Positions 44,664-54,287 of a DNA stretch of 64,000 nt are shown here, in pieces. This DNA comes from Gammaproteobacteria bacterium (lineage in GTDB: Bacteria > Pseudomonadota > Gammaproteobacteria > DSM-16500), in contig JAHCAO010000002.1 of assembly GCA_019634835.1 (NCBI GenBank), positions 1-64,000 on the forward strand, in the 5' to 3' direction. The notes below the pieces were generated by a model that saw only the letters and a list, made by a program, of their open reading frames with translations, did not search any database and was not told the DNA's origin. Within the stretch, counting starts at the first letter, position 1, and every line of letters starts with the position of its first letter. A program made the position numbers and the translations under genes.

Positions 44664-45251
44664 ATGACTTTATATTCCGCCACAATGACATTAATACTAG
44701 TTATGGATCCATTAGGCAATGTGCCATTGTTTCTTTCTGTCTTAAATAATGTCAACCCTAAGCGACGGCAGCTAATCATATTACGAGAGACCTTTATTGC
44801 TTTCCTAATACTCTCTTTTTTCTTGTTTTTTGGTAAGTTTATCTTGGAAGGGATGCATATTTCTGAACCGGCGCTCCAAATCGCAGGCGGAATTATTCTC
44901 TTTTTAATCGCAATCCGGATGATTTTTCCACAGAATGGTCAAGAAGATAAATCTCCGCTAGCTGACGAACCACTCATTGTGCCATTAGCCGTCCCGTTAA
45001 TTGCTGGCCCATCCACCATGACGATGGTCATGTTATTAGCCAATCAAGCACCTTATGATTTACCCCGCTGGTTTGTCGCTTTAACTATTGCTTGGTTTAT
45101 CACTACCGTGATTCTTGTCTTTGCGGATGTTTTGCGAAAAATCCTTGGCGAACGCGGCTTAACAGCTATTGAACGGTTGATGGGAATGATTCTCACTACC
45201 ATGGCTGTACAAATGTTTCTTTCTGGCTTGGAGCAATTCCTACACGTTTAA
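44664..45251 (+). CDS. MarC/YhgN family membrane protein
   Basis: 195 residues with six membrane segments. The family features are MDPLGNVPLFLSVL, ALQIAGGIILFLIAIRMIF, DEPLIVPLAVPLIAGPSTMT and ERLMGMILTTMAVQMFLSGL. The physiological role of MarC-type proteins is not established. It is a single gene. Confidence 0.88.
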   Translation: MTLYSATMTLILVMDPLGNVPLFLSVLNNVNPKRRQLIILRETFIAFLILSFFLFFGKFILEGMHISEPALQIAGGIILFLIAIRMIFPQNGQEDKSPLADEPLIVPLAVPLIAGPSTMTMVMLLANQAPYDLPRWFVALTIAWFITTVILVFADVLRKILGERGLTAIERLMGMILTTMAVQMFLSGLEQFLHV

Positions 45252-45327
45252 TTGAGATCTACTGACAATTAGAACTTCAGCCATAAAAAATTCACTTAAA
45301 AATTAATACACATACGAGGAAAAAACA

Positions 45328-46863
45328 ATGAATGCGAGGTTATTCACTCACTCTCTCAAGGGAGAATTATCCATCTTCCCAGATGAAACAATGTTAAGTT
45401 TACTCATGCATCTCCGTGTACAAGAACTATCGAATATCAGCGAAACTTGTAAAAACTTAGCAAGTCTATCTGCTGATAATAATCTATGGCATCACTTTTA
45501 CACACGAGACTTCGACTTGCTTATCATTCACGATGAAGCAAAGCTTCAATATATTACCGCTTATTTTTTCACACAAGCTAAACAGCAAACACGCCCAGAT
45601 CTCGCTCAAATACAATTTGTAAAATTCTATACCTTTTTAACTACCTGTCAAAATAGGGCGTGGACTGATTATTACCTTGGTGTCATGCATTATTACGGAA
45701 TGGGAACCTATGCCAACCAACCTAAAGGCATAGATTTATTATTAAAAAGCGCAGATAACAACGATCACAAAGCCATTATTATACTGCTAGAAATATTAAC
45801 TGATCCCTTAAATAGCAAAAATTACCTCGCCCTCAGAGAAATTATTGGTACTCACAGACTCCGAAAAAAATTTATGCCACTTTTAGAGACCATTTTTTCG
45901 AAAGGCAATACGAAAGCCGCCATACCTCTCGCCTTTTTACATGAAATTAATATAACAAAAGATAATAATAAAAATAGCTGCACCTGGCTTGAGCACGCGC
46001 TAGACGCTGGGATACCCGATGCGGTAGGCAAATTAATTGATCTTAAAACTACAAGCACTAATAACATCCATCAGTATATCAATTCATTAAAAGCCCGTTA
46101 TTCTACTTCAGTCAAAATACTAGCCGAAATCCACTACCAACATAGCGTGATATATTTTGATGAAGGAGAGAAAGACAAAGAATTAGCTATGCTAGATGAG
46201 GCAAGTCAGCTTGATCATCCAAAAGCCTTAAAAGAACTAGGGTATCACGAGAGTGAAATAGCTGAACAAGAAGAAGCGTTAACAAGTAAACAGCAACACT
46301 TAGAGCTTGCTTGCAATTATTTCAAACGAGGGTTCCAGTTAAATAATGAATACTGTACTTATGGGTTACACACCACTCAAATAAAGCTTAACTGCCTGAA
46401 CCACCGTCCACATACACAATTAAATGATTTTTTTAAAGCCGGATTCCGTGAAGGAAATTCAGTCGCTGCCATTTTAGTGAATACACACAATACCCAACAT
46501 GCTAATCAGTTATTTGCAAAAGAGCCTGAAAAAATACTATGGCTACAGCTCGCTGCACAGTCAAAATGTGATGCTTCGTATGATCGATTACTAGAGCTGG
46601 TCAATGCAGATGATCCTTCTCCTTATGCAGCCTGTGCACTTGGTATTATCTTTACTTTTGGTGTACTTCACTCTTCTAATATCCAGCGCAACTCTCAAAA
46701 AGCCGAGGATTTTTTTAATCAGGCATATGAACTCGATCCGCAATCATTAGAAAAATACTTAAATGCCGGAATAGAACAAGGAGTATTCTGTCATCAGACA
46801 CAAAAGGTCTTGAAAGAAGTAATCAATAATAATATAAAAAGGGAATATAAGTTTACATGCTAG
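45328..46863 (+). CDS. F-box protein with Sel1-like repeats; Dot/Icm effector candidate
   Basis: 511 residues without a signal peptide. Residues 15-60 match the F-box: FPDETMLSLLMHLRVQELSN then CKNLASLSADNNLW. Residues about 110-150 form a Sel1-like repeat (YYLGVMHYYGMGTYANQPKG), with weaker repeats through the rest, ending in YAACALGIIFTFG. F-boxes bind eukaryotic SKP1 to recruit ubiquitin ligases, and are known in Legionella effectors; they have no known bacterial use. A ribosome site AGGA precedes the ATG. It overlaps rsmJ by 7 nt, so a host-directed gene may be translationally coupled to a housekeeping one. Confidence 0.75.
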   Translation: MNARLFTHSLKGELSIFPDETMLSLLMHLRVQELSNISETCKNLASLSADNNLWHHFYTRDFDLLIIHDEAKLQYITAYFFTQAKQQTRPDLAQIQFVKFYTFLTTCQNRAWTDYYLGVMHYYGMGTYANQPKGIDLLLKSADNNDHKAIIILLEILTDPLNSKNYLALREIIGTHRLRKKFMPLLETIFSKGNTKAAIPLAFLHEINITKDNNKNSCTWLEHALDAGIPDAVGKLIDLKTTSTNNIHQYINSLKARYSTSVKILAEIHYQHSVIYFDEGEKDKELAMLDEASQLDHPKALKELGYHESEIAEQEEALTSKQQHLELACNYFKRGFQLNNEYCTYGLHTTQIKLNCLNHRPHTQLNDFFKAGFREGNSVAAILVNTHNTQHANQLFAKEPEKILWLQLAAQSKCDASYDRLLELVNADDPSPYAACALGIIFTFGVLHSSNIQRNSQKAEDFFNQAYELDPQSLEKYLNAGIEQGVFCHQTQKVLKEVINNNIKREYKFTC

Positions 46864-47639
46864 GAAACCAAATAGCAGTTTCTTGTGTTAGCAACGATCA
46901 AATCTCTTCCGCATATGAGCTAGCTAGTCGGCTGAACTTGAGTTTTGTTGATCGTCCTAATAGCAATACTTCGCAGCAATATCACTATTTGCTTTTATTA
47001 ACTCCACACTATCTTGGACTGCAAAAAACGTGCGAGAAGAAGATTGCTCCCTTCTACATTGATTTTCTTTCAGGCAAGATGTTGCATAGAATCCAGCAAG
47101 CTGGACGGCGTAAAGAATTACTCGCACGCGCCATCGGCATACATCCGCATCAACACCCTGCTATTATTGATGCCACAGCAGGATTAGGTCGTGACAGCTT
47201 CATACTGGCAACACTGGGATTTAATGTGATTTTATTAGAACGTTCCCCCATCATCGCTGCCTTGCTTTCAGATGCGCTCACCCGCGCAACAACAGACGAT
47301 CGTACAGCTGCCATTGTCGAGCGTATGCACTTAATACAAGCAGACGCCATGTCTCAGCTTCAACATACATCAGCGGATATTATCTACTTAGATCCCATGT
47401 TTCCAGCAAGGCAAAAATCAGCATCTGTCAAAAAAGAGATGGTAATTTTACAAGATCTTCTGGGAAAAGATGATGATTGTGAAAAATTGCTCCGCCTGGC
47501 TTTATCTTGTGCAGCACACCGTGTTGTGGTAAAAAGACCTCGCTTAGCAGAAAATATCGCTAATTGTACGCCAAGCTTTTCTCTCATGGGGAAAAGCAGT
47601 CGATTTGATGTTTATGTCACATCCAAACCCAAAAGGTAA
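46857..47639 (+). CDS. rsmJ: 16S rRNA m2G1516 methyltransferase RsmJ
   Basis: The 260-residue SAM-dependent enzyme shows PFYIDFLSGKMLHRIQQAGR, IDATAGLGRDSFILATLGFN (SAM motif), LLERSPIIAALLSDAL, IYLDPMFPARQKSA (motif IV) and a C-terminal VVKRPRLAE segment. It methylates G1516 of 16S rRNA. The ATG is inside the 3' end of the F-box gene. Confidence 0.94.
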   Translation: MLGNQIAVSCVSNDQISSAYELASRLNLSFVDRPNSNTSQQYHYLLLLTPHYLGLQKTCEKKIAPFYIDFLSGKMLHRIQQAGRRKELLARAIGIHPHQHPAIIDATAGLGRDSFILATLGFNVILLERSPIIAALLSDALTRATTDDRTAAIVERMHLIQADAMSQLQHTSADIIYLDPMFPARQKSASVKKEMVILQDLLGKDDDCEKLLRLALSCAAHRVVVKRPRLAENIANCTPSFSLMGKSSRFDVYVTSKPKR

Positions 47640-47650
47640 CCTCAAAACCC

Positions 47651-48289
47651 ATGGAAACCATACAATTATTGCTTCACTATATTTTACATATTGATACGTA
47701 CTTGATTTCCTTTGTTTCCCTTTATGGGATATCCACCTATGTAGTATTATTTATGCTCATATTTTGTGAAACAGGTTTAGTAATCACTCCTTTTTTGCCG
47801 GGAGATTCTTTACTTTTTGCAGCCGGCAGTATTGCAGCCAACACCAGTCACGCATTAAATATCTACTTACTCTTTTTGTTACTTTCTACTGCCGCCATAT
47901 TAGGCAATAAGCTTAATTATCTGATAGGCAGGAAAATTGGGCCTAAAGTATTTACCGCTCAAGATTCTTGGTTGTTAAATAAAAAACACTTAGAAGAAGC
48001 ACATTTATTCTATGAAAAGCACGGTGGAAAAACGATCATTATTGCTCGTTATCTTCCTATTATTCGTACTTTCGCGCCATTTGTAGCTGGAGTAGGATAT
48101 ATGAGCCTTCGTCAATTTGCTTTATATAACACCGCTAGTGGTATTCTCTGGGTAGGCAGTTTATTAGCCGCAGGTTATTTCTTTGGCACGCTGCCTGTCA
48201 TTAAAGATAATTTTTCCATCGTTATATACAGTGTGATCGCGATCTCTTTCATTCCACCTATTTTGGCTTTTATCAAGAGTTTCCGCTAA
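47651..48289 (+). CDS. DedA family membrane protein
   Basis: 212 residues with about five membrane segments. Family features are FCETGLVITPFLPGDSLLFA (about 38-57), GNKLNYLIGRKIG, FYEKHGGKTIIIARYLPIIR with the conserved Arg, and TFAPFVAGVGYM. DedA proteins are linked to membrane lipid transport, envelope homeostasis and proton motive force. It is 11 nt after rsmJ and followed by a terminator. Confidence 0.9.
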   Translation: METIQLLLHYILHIDTYLISFVSLYGISTYVVLFMLIFCETGLVITPFLPGDSLLFAAGSIAANTSHALNIYLLFLLLSTAAILGNKLNYLIGRKIGPKVFTAQDSWLLNKKHLEEAHLFYEKHGGKTIIIARYLPIIRTFAPFVAGVGYMSLRQFALYNTASGILWVGSLLAAGYFFGTLPVIKDNFSIVIYSVIAISFIPPILAFIKSFR

Positions 48290-48297
48290 GAAATGCG

Positions 48298-48322
48298 GGA
48301 GAGACCACCCTCTCCTATTTTT
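48298..48322 (+). terminator. Rho-independent terminator after dedA
   Basis: GGAGAG (48298-48303) and CTCTCC (48310-48315) form a GC-rich 6-bp stem with a 6-nt loop, followed by TATTTTTAT. It lies directly after the stop codon. Confidence 0.6.
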
Positions 48323-48473
48323 ATGCATCGCAAAAATCAAGCTTTTGTTCGCATAAGACCAGCACCACTGTACAACACTAATTTGCTAGGAATTGGCATT
48401 AAAATCCGATATCTTGTAACAACTGGACAAAATAAACGTGATCATGCAGAATGCATGACTTTGATCTTGACGT

Positions 48474-48500
48474 GTTAACAAAGAGGAGCTGACTGTTAAC
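48474..48500 (+). promoter_or_regulatory. accB: accB ribosome site within a possible GTTAAC hairpin
   Basis: TGTTAAC occurs at 48473-48479 and again at 48494-48500. GTTAAC is self-complementary, so the two copies can pair across 15 nt containing AAGAGGAG, the only ribosome site before accB. The spacing from GAGGAG to the ATG is unusually long, about 12-13 nt. Confidence 0.4.
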
Positions 48501-48501
48501 T

Positions 48502-48975
48502 ATGGACATGCGTAAAATTAAAAAACTGATAGAGCTCATCCAAAGCACGGGTGTTGCTGAAATAGAAATACGTGAAGGTGAAGAATCTGTTCGTATTACT
48601 AGAGAAGTACACCAAACTACCCCTGCTCCTATGATGATGGCCCAACCCATCATTTCTGCCCCTCACACTCAATCTGCTCCTCCTGCCGCCCCCACAGAAC
48701 CAATGCTATCACCACCATCAACGCCGTCAGTGATGACAGACAAGCATGTATTAAAATCTCCCATGGTAGGTACCGTTTACTTATCCGCGACCCCTGGAGC
48801 AAAGCCTTTTGTCGAAATTGGACAATCTGTGAAAGTTGGTGATGTCATTTGCTTAATTGAAGCAATGAAAATGTTCAATCAAATTGAAGCTGATAAAACT
48901 GGCACCGTGACAGCGAGGCTCGTTGATAATGGAACACCCGTTGAATTTAACCAACCATTATTTGTCATTGAGTAA
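48502..48975 (+). CDS. accB: Biotin carboxyl carrier protein of acetyl-CoA carboxylase
   Basis: 157 residues. The N terminus [20 protein letters not shown] and the Pro/Ala-rich linker (about 40-78) precede the biotinyl domain with the lipoyl-type EAMKMFNQ motif (biotinylated Lys123). It carries carboxylated biotin to the transferase in fatty acid synthesis. It forms an operon with accC, which begins 33 nt later. Confidence 0.95.
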   Translation: MDMRKIKKLIELIQSTGVAEIEIREGEESVRITREVHQTTPAPMMMAQPIISAPHTQSAPPAAPTEPMLSPPSTPSVMTDKHVLKSPMVGTVYLSATPGAKPFVEIGQSVKVGDVICLIEAMKMFNQIEADKTGTVTARLVDNGTPVEFNQPLFVIE

Positions 48976-49008
48976 CTTATCGCGGATTGGAACAGAGGGC
49001 TGAGTATC

Positions 49009-50349
49009 ATGTTAGATAAAGTACTGATTGCTAATCGTGGTGAGATTGCATTGCGTATTTTGCGTGCCTGCAAAGAACTAGGAATTAAAACCGTTGCCGC
49101 GCATTCCACAGTCGACCGTGACCTGCTGCATGTTAGGTTAGCAGACGAATCTGTTTGTATCGGCCCACATCAAGCAGCTCAAAGCTATCTCAATATACCT
49201 GCTATTATCAGTGCTGCAGAAATTACAGATGCCGTCGCCATTCATCCAGGTTATGGATTCCTCTCCGAAAATGCAGATTTTGCTGAACAAGTTGAAAAAA
49301 GCGGATTTACTTTTATTGGCCCAGATCCTGATACAATTCGACAAATGGGTGATAAAGTCACTGCAATAAAGCTCATGAAAAAAATTGGTATTCCTTGTGT
49401 CCCAGGCTCAAATGAGCCCATTGGCGATAACGATCCTGAAACCATGCAATTGGCCCGTGATATTGGTTATCCCGTGATTATCAAAGCAACAGGCGGCGGC
49501 GGCGGCCGGGGCATGCGAGTGGTACACACTGAATCACATCTTCTTAATGCCATCGCCCTGACTCGCAGTGAGGCAAAAGCAGCATTCAATAATGATAAAG
49601 TATATTTAGAAAAATATTTGCAAAATCCACGCCACATCGAAATTCAAGTGTTAGGTGATGGACAAGGTGACGCGATTTATTTAGGAGAACGCGATTGCTC
49701 CATTCAACGCCGTCATCAAAAAATTATAGAAGAAGCACCTGCACCAGGTATTACACTCAAACAACGTGAAGAAATTGGTGAATTATGCGCTCAAGCTTGT
49801 CGTGATATGCAATACCGCGGCGCAGGAACCATGGAATTTTTATATGAAGATGGAAAATTTTATTTTATTGAGATGAACACTCGTATTCAAGTCGAGCACC
49901 CTATCACTGAAATGATTACAGGTATTGATTTAGTCAAAGAACAATTGCGCATTGCTTCAGGCGAAAAATTGTCCCTTAAACAAAAAGACATTAAGGTGCT
50001 TGGCCATGCTATCGAATGTCGAATTAATGCTGAAGATCCACGCACATTTTCTCCATCACCAGGCACCATCTCTTATTTTCATGCTCCAGGCGGCCCAGGT
50101 ATACGCGTTGATTCGCATATCTATGGAAGTTACAAAGTCCCACCTTATTATGATTCATTAATCGCTAAAATTATTGCGTTTGGAGAAACCCGCGAAATAG
50201 CGCTTGCCCGCATGCGGAATGCATTAGATGAAACCGTCATCGAAGGCATACGCACTAATATTCCTCTACATCAAGATATTTTACGTGGTAACTCTTTTCA
50301 AAAGGGGTTGATTAATATTCATTATTTAGAAAAATGGATGAATATGTAA
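49009..50349 (+). CDS. accC: Biotin carboxylase of acetyl-CoA carboxylase
   Basis: 446 residues with the ATP-grasp fold. It has [18 protein letters not shown], the glycine-rich loop [53 protein letters not shown] and [16 protein letters not shown]. It carboxylates biotin on AccB in an ATP-dependent step. All motifs are intact. Confidence 0.97.
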   Translation: MLDKVLIANRGEIALRILRACKELGIKTVAAHSTVDRDLLHVRLADESVCIGPHQAAQSYLNIPAIISAAEITDAVAIHPGYGFLSENADFAEQVEKSGFTFIGPDPDTIRQMGDKVTAIKLMKKIGIPCVPGSNEPIGDNDPETMQLARDIGYPVIIKATGGGGGRGMRVVHTESHLLNAIALTRSEAKAAFNNDKVYLEKYLQNPRHIEIQVLGDGQGDAIYLGERDCSIQRRHQKIIEEAPAPGITLKQREEIGELCAQACRDMQYRGAGTMEFLYEDGKFYFIEMNTRIQVEHPITEMITGIDLVKEQLRIASGEKLSLKQKDIKVLGHAIECRINAEDPRTFSPSPGTISYFHAPGGPGIRVDSHIYGSYKVPPYYDSLIAKIIAFGETREIALARMRNALDETVIEGIRTNIPLHQDILRGNSFQKGLINIHYLEKWMNM

Positions 50350-50365
50350 AAAGATTGGTCAACTT

Positions 50366-52573
50366 CTATCGTAGAGAGAGATACCTTATCTGATCATCGG
50401 ATGGAAAGTTTGTATTCTTTTTTTGTTTACTCTCTATTGAAAATAATGCATTAAATGCAGCATCTAGTGTTTGATGTTCTTCACAGATTTTTTTTATTAA
50501 ATCTTGATGCGTTAGTTTTTTTGTATGGGTAGAGCCATAGTTCCCAGACGAATTATTTGCCATCGGTAGTATTGAGATGTCATAACCTTTCTTTTGAGGA
50601 AGTTGATACATAAACGTTAATAAATATGTTTTTAATGAATGAGTGAATACGTTACCTTTTAACATCTTTTTATTTTCTTGGACGAACTGCTTAAACTTTT
50701 TCGCAGTAATTTCGTCTTTCTCCTTAACATAATCATGGAATTTTTTTAATAATTCAGTGGCACGTTGAATACCTTCTCTACCATGGCGATGTTTCGAAAA
50801 TAAACCATAAGAACTGCTATTAGCAATATAATTATTTATCCAATTATTGAAATTCAGCACAATGCTTTGCTTTCTCTGCTCTTTGGCTTTGCTTTTTAGC
50901 TGTTCCGTTAATAACAGCACATTTTTCTCGTGAGTTTTTCGCTCCTCAACACAAAGTTGGAGTTGTTGTTCATTTGTCTTCTTAAGAGTACTGCATTCTG
51001 TCTCTAATGCAGTTTTTTCATCCCTCATTGTTTGCAATTGCTGGGTTAACTGAGTGATCTCTTGTTTATGCTGCTCACGATTCGGTAATAAATCCAACAC
51101 GTTCTTTAATATTTTCCAGCGATTATTATATCTCTCTCCCTGCGCTTTTTCTTCTTGAATAGCTACAAATTGTGTTACCTCTGTTGAAATATCAGTCTGC
51201 TCCTTAGGATCTGTTGCACAAATCACGACAAACCCTTCAAATAATCCATCCGCTTCTTCCGCTTGCTTTGCATACTCGGAGCCAAATTCCACCCATTCCC
51301 AATCTTCCTCCAAACCATCATCAAATAATGCTTTATCAGGAGAAGAAACTGCGCCATTCGATGGTGCTTTTTCTACAGATAGATTCGCTGATGATAATTC
51401 CATCGAAAAAATCTTATATTCTATTTCGAGCAAATCTTTAGTTTGACTTTTGAATAGCTCAGCATGTTTGCATAATAGTGAGAGAGTCTCACTGCGTGTT
51501 CTTGCACTATAGCATTTGAAATTATCATTTATTTTTTTTAGTAATTGGTTTTTTCCGCTTTGAAACTCTAATAATGCTTTTTTTATCGAATTAATATGTT
51601 GCTTATACTGATACAAATCCAGGCCTGCTGAATCTGAATCCAATTTCTGCACTGCTTCATTGATATTCTTAATTTTTTGATTAAAGCTTGTAACATCAAT
51701 ACCTAATTCTTTCGGAAAGAAATCACCCACTAATAATGGACTACACTCCTTTATAAAACTTTCTTTAACTTTTTTTATGAGTTCTCTTAAATCAGCTAAA
51801 TCTTTTTTAGTATTATTAGGCTGAAAACCCGTACTAAAAAGATCACTTTTAATATCTTGCAATACTGATTGAAAGGACAAGAATACTCCATCCGTTGAAT
51901 TCGTTTGTTTAAGTGGCTCACAAACACAAAACTGATCAATGACCTCTTTAAAGTGCTGCCAACCTTGTGTAGCTTCTTCACTGCTTTTAGAGGAAAAGAT
52001 AGATTCAATTTTATGCGCTAATAAGATAGCCGCCATAAATTTAGGATCGCTCACTACCTGATCGTTAAAATTTCTCAAATTCAAAAAATATAAAATATCT
52101 CGATTTTTCTTAAGCTCAATATAGTTGCAAATTTTGCGATACGCTGTTTTTAATTTTTCTATTTCTATCAATGCTTTTTCTATATTTTTATTTTCAGGAA
52201 AAACAAAATCTTTATTGGGAAAATTAAGCCCATGGATAGTTAAATCTTCCATCGGGTCACCACTAACATAATGGCTTGCAGCTCGGAAACCATTTCGCGT
52301 TAATTGTGCCAAAGTTGTTGCAGTGATAGCTGCAGCACCACCCCGTGCCCCAGCTATTCCTTGAGCAGCCACCCCAACTGCAGTGTTTATTGCTGTACTT
52401 GCAACACCATCCAGCATATTAGATTGAGGTTGCGCTGGCGACTCAACAAGGATGCTATTATCAAGATCCTTTCGAGGACGCGCCTTATCATACAAATGAA
52501 ATACATCAAGACAGGTAAATTCATTCCCAACTTTCGGCTTATTACCACCTTTTATGATTATTTTTCTTTGCAT
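50366..52573 (-). CDS. Large coiled-coil protein, function unknown; effector candidate
   Basis: 735 residues, mostly helical. An early segment rich in Gly/Ala (GVASTAINTAVGVAAQGIAG, about 56-75, continuing to about 92) could be membrane-associating. A long coiled coil spans about 470-565 (EITQLTQQLQTMRDEKTALE). Acidic stretch DDGLEEDWEWVEFGSEYAKQ is near 415. It has no signal peptide and no known catalytic motif. Coiled coils are frequent among Legionellales effectors; the short C-terminal tail (DDQIRYLSLR) has no classical E-block. It is convergent with accC with a 16-nt gap. Confidence 0.55.
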   Translation of the reverse strand: MQRKIIIKGGNKPKVGNEFTCLDVFHLYDKARPRKDLDNSILVESPAQPQSNMLDGVASTAINTAVGVAAQGIAGARGGAAAITATTLAQLTRNGFRAASHYVSGDPMEDLTIHGLNFPNKDFVFPENKNIEKALIEIEKLKTAYRKICNYIELKKNRDILYFLNLRNFNDQVVSDPKFMAAILLAHKIESIFSSKSSEEATQGWQHFKEVIDQFCVCEPLKQTNSTDGVFLSFQSVLQDIKSDLFSTGFQPNNTKKDLADLRELIKKVKESFIKECSPLLVGDFFPKELGIDVTSFNQKIKNINEAVQKLDSDSAGLDLYQYKQHINSIKKALLEFQSGKNQLLKKINDNFKCYSARTRSETLSLLCKHAELFKSQTKDLLEIEYKIFSMELSSANLSVEKAPSNGAVSSPDKALFDDGLEEDWEWVEFGSEYAKQAEEADGLFEGFVVICATDPKEQTDISTEVTQFVAIQEEKAQGERYNNRWKILKNVLDLLPNREQHKQEITQLTQQLQTMRDEKTALETECSTLKKTNEQQLQLCVEERKTHEKNVLLLTEQLKSKAKEQRKQSIVLNFNNWINNYIANSSSYGLFSKHRHGREGIQRATELLKKFHDYVKEKDEITAKKFKQFVQENKKMLKGNVFTHSLKTYLLTFMYQLPQKKGYDISILPMANNSSGNYGSTHTKKLTHQDLIKKICEEHQTLDAAFNALFSIESKQKKNTNFPSDDQIRYLSLR

Positions 52574-52709
52574 GCATGAATCCTCGCTATTGCTTCACCT
52601 GCTAATAATAACGTTAAATTTTATAATATTATTTAATTTTCGTCTAATCTTTAGACTATTTTTGTTCTTATAAAAACCCATCAACTTGGTCATTGATGGT
52701 AAAATAAAG

Positions 52710-52728
52710 CAGTTTAGTGAGTAAACTG
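52710..52728. promoter_or_regulatory. 7-bp hairpin upstream of fis
   Basis: CAGTTTA (52710-52716) and TAAACTG (52722-52728) form a stem with a 5-nt loop. It lies about 30 nt upstream of the fis promoter and could be an operator or an old terminator; no T run follows. Confidence 0.3.
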
Positions 52729-52757
52729 ATATTTATTCGAAAATGTGCAAAAAATGA

Positions 52758-52786
52758 TTGCTCTAACAAAGAACAATGGATAAAAT
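52758..52786 (+). promoter_or_regulatory. Promoter of fis
   Basis: TTGCTC (52758-52763) and TAAAAT (52781-52786) are 17 nt apart, a good sigma70 match. fis starts at 52828, about 41 nt downstream. Confidence 0.6.
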
Positions 52787-52827
52787 ACTTGCTGTATTAT
52801 GAACGATCCCGATAAACTGAGGGAATT

Positions 52828-53112
52828 ATGGCTACTGAAACAATAGAAAGACCACAATCATCATTTGAGCTGACTCAAAAAAATCAACCCTTACATGACA
52901 GCGTAAGGCAATCTCTTGAGAATTATATTTCTCATTTGCAGGGGCAAGTGCCAAATAATTTGTATGAACTGATCCTAGCTGAAGTTGAGGCTCCCTTAAT
53001 GGAAGCAGTGATGGAGTATACTAAAGGCAACCAATCCCGTGCAGCCATTGTTCTTGGTTTGAGCCGCGGCACACTGAGAAAAAAACTCAAAACCTATGGT
53101 TTACTAGACTAG
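52828..53112 (+). CDS. fis: Fis family nucleoid/DNA-bending protein
   Basis: 94 residues. The C-terminal helix-turn-helix [20 protein letters not shown] (about 67-86) and the preceding [18 protein letters not shown] match Fis. Fis bends DNA and controls growth-phase genes, including virulence genes in Legionella. It lacks the usual neighbour dusB and here stands just upstream of icmH. A GC-rich hairpin (53127-53142) follows. Confidence 0.92.
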   Translation: MATETIERPQSSFELTQKNQPLHDSVRQSLENYISHLQGQVPNNLYELILAEVEAPLMEAVMEYTKGNQSRAAIVLGLSRGTLRKKLKTYGLLD

Positions 53113-53242
53113 CTTTATAGAAAACCCGGCCGCCAGCGGCCGAGGTGATTCAGCTTATATTGCGCTGTACTCAGTCAATCACGTTTACCCAAAAGCCATT
53201 CCCGCCAGTCAGAAAAGACTCGCTGCTATCCTATACTCATAC

Positions 53243-53271
53243 TTCTTTGAGAATACTTGTTTGTGTATAAT
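53243..53271 (+). promoter_or_regulatory. Candidate promoter for icmH-icmF
   Basis: TATAAT (53266-53271) is a perfect -10. At 17 nt upstream stands TTCTTT, a poor -35. The leader to the icmH ATG is about 125 nt. Confidence 0.35.
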
Positions 53272-53399
53272 ATCGCGAGGCGTCAGTGCATTCCAGGAAG
53301 TTAGCTAGCAGAGGATTTTTAATATTTATATTGCTTCGCACGAACTAAATTCGCACTTGCGGGTTTAGGCAGTCAAACGGGTTGAGAAGGACACGCTGA

Positions 53400-54287
53400 A
53401 TGAATGCCACATTTAACCAGCACACAGCCAGGGAAGGCCATTCGCCTAATCTCATTACCGACACGCCTTCTCAACCGTTACATAGGGATGATGCTGCTAT
53501 TACCAATAAAATAGAAACTCTCAATTCACCTTCGCCATTATTGCTTCCCAACCGTATCGTCACACATCATCCCAAAGCGGGATTAAACCCTATTGTGGAC
53601 GCTGCTGGCTACCTTTTCTCTGTGATGGGAAAACTGAAGAACCTCAAATCTTTTCGTCAATTAAACAAACTTCAGACTGAGTTAATCCAAGAAATTAACG
53701 CCTTTCAAGAAGCAATCAAAAATCACGGTTATACCTCTGAATACCTCATTGTTTGCAAATATGTTCTATGTGCTACTTTCGATGAAATCATTTCCAATAC
53801 TCCCTGGGGCAATCACAACCAATGGGAAAGTTACTGTTTATTAACCGCATTTAATCAAGATATCCAGCACCAAGATAAATTTTTCGCTATTATGGAGCGT
53901 GCAATTAAAGAACCGTCGATCTACATTGACTTAATGGAACTCTTATACTTTTGTTTAAGCTTGGGATATAAAGGCCAATATCGAGCGACAGAACATAACC
54001 AGTACCAGCTTGAACAAATTACGAATAATCTTTATAAACACATCCGAGCTTACCGCGGTAGTTTCAGCAAAACATTATCTCCAACGCTGCTTAAGGCACA
54101 TAAATATAACTCAAAATCCGCCTCTTCACGCAAAACATCTTTAACCTTTGTTTTTGTGGTCACTTCCTGCTTTATCATGACTATCTTCGTGGGCTTGGGC
54201 TATCTAATGGATGTTATCTCGAATGAAGCTTATAAAAATATTGCGCAATTTGGAAAACCGGTTTTACACAAGACTTCAGAGCAATGA
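53400..54287 (+). CDS. icmH: Type IVB secretion protein IcmH/DotU
   Basis: 295 residues of the DotU/TssL family. A disordered N-terminal region of about 60 residues precedes the soluble domain with PIVDAAGYLFSVMGKLK, EYLIVCKYVLCATFDEIIS, NTPWGNHNQWE and YFCLSLGYKGQYR. A single C-terminal membrane segment (FVFVVTSCFIMTIFVGLGYL) anchors it. With IcmF it stabilises the Dot/Icm core complex in the inner membrane. It is longer than the roughly 260 residues of the Legionella protein. AAGG is 9 nt before the ATG. It overlaps the icmF frame. Confidence 0.9.
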   Translation: MNATFNQHTAREGHSPNLITDTPSQPLHRDDAAITNKIETLNSPSPLLLPNRIVTHHPKAGLNPIVDAAGYLFSVMGKLKNLKSFRQLNKLQTELIQEINAFQEAIKNHGYTSEYLIVCKYVLCATFDEIISNTPWGNHNQWESYCLLTAFNQDIQHQDKFFAIMERAIKEPSIYIDLMELLYFCLSLGYKGQYRATEHNQYQLEQITNNLYKHIRAYRGSFSKTLSPTLLKAHKYNSKSASSRKTSLTFVFVVTSCFIMTIFVGLGYLMDVISNEAYKNIAQFGKPVLHKTSEQ

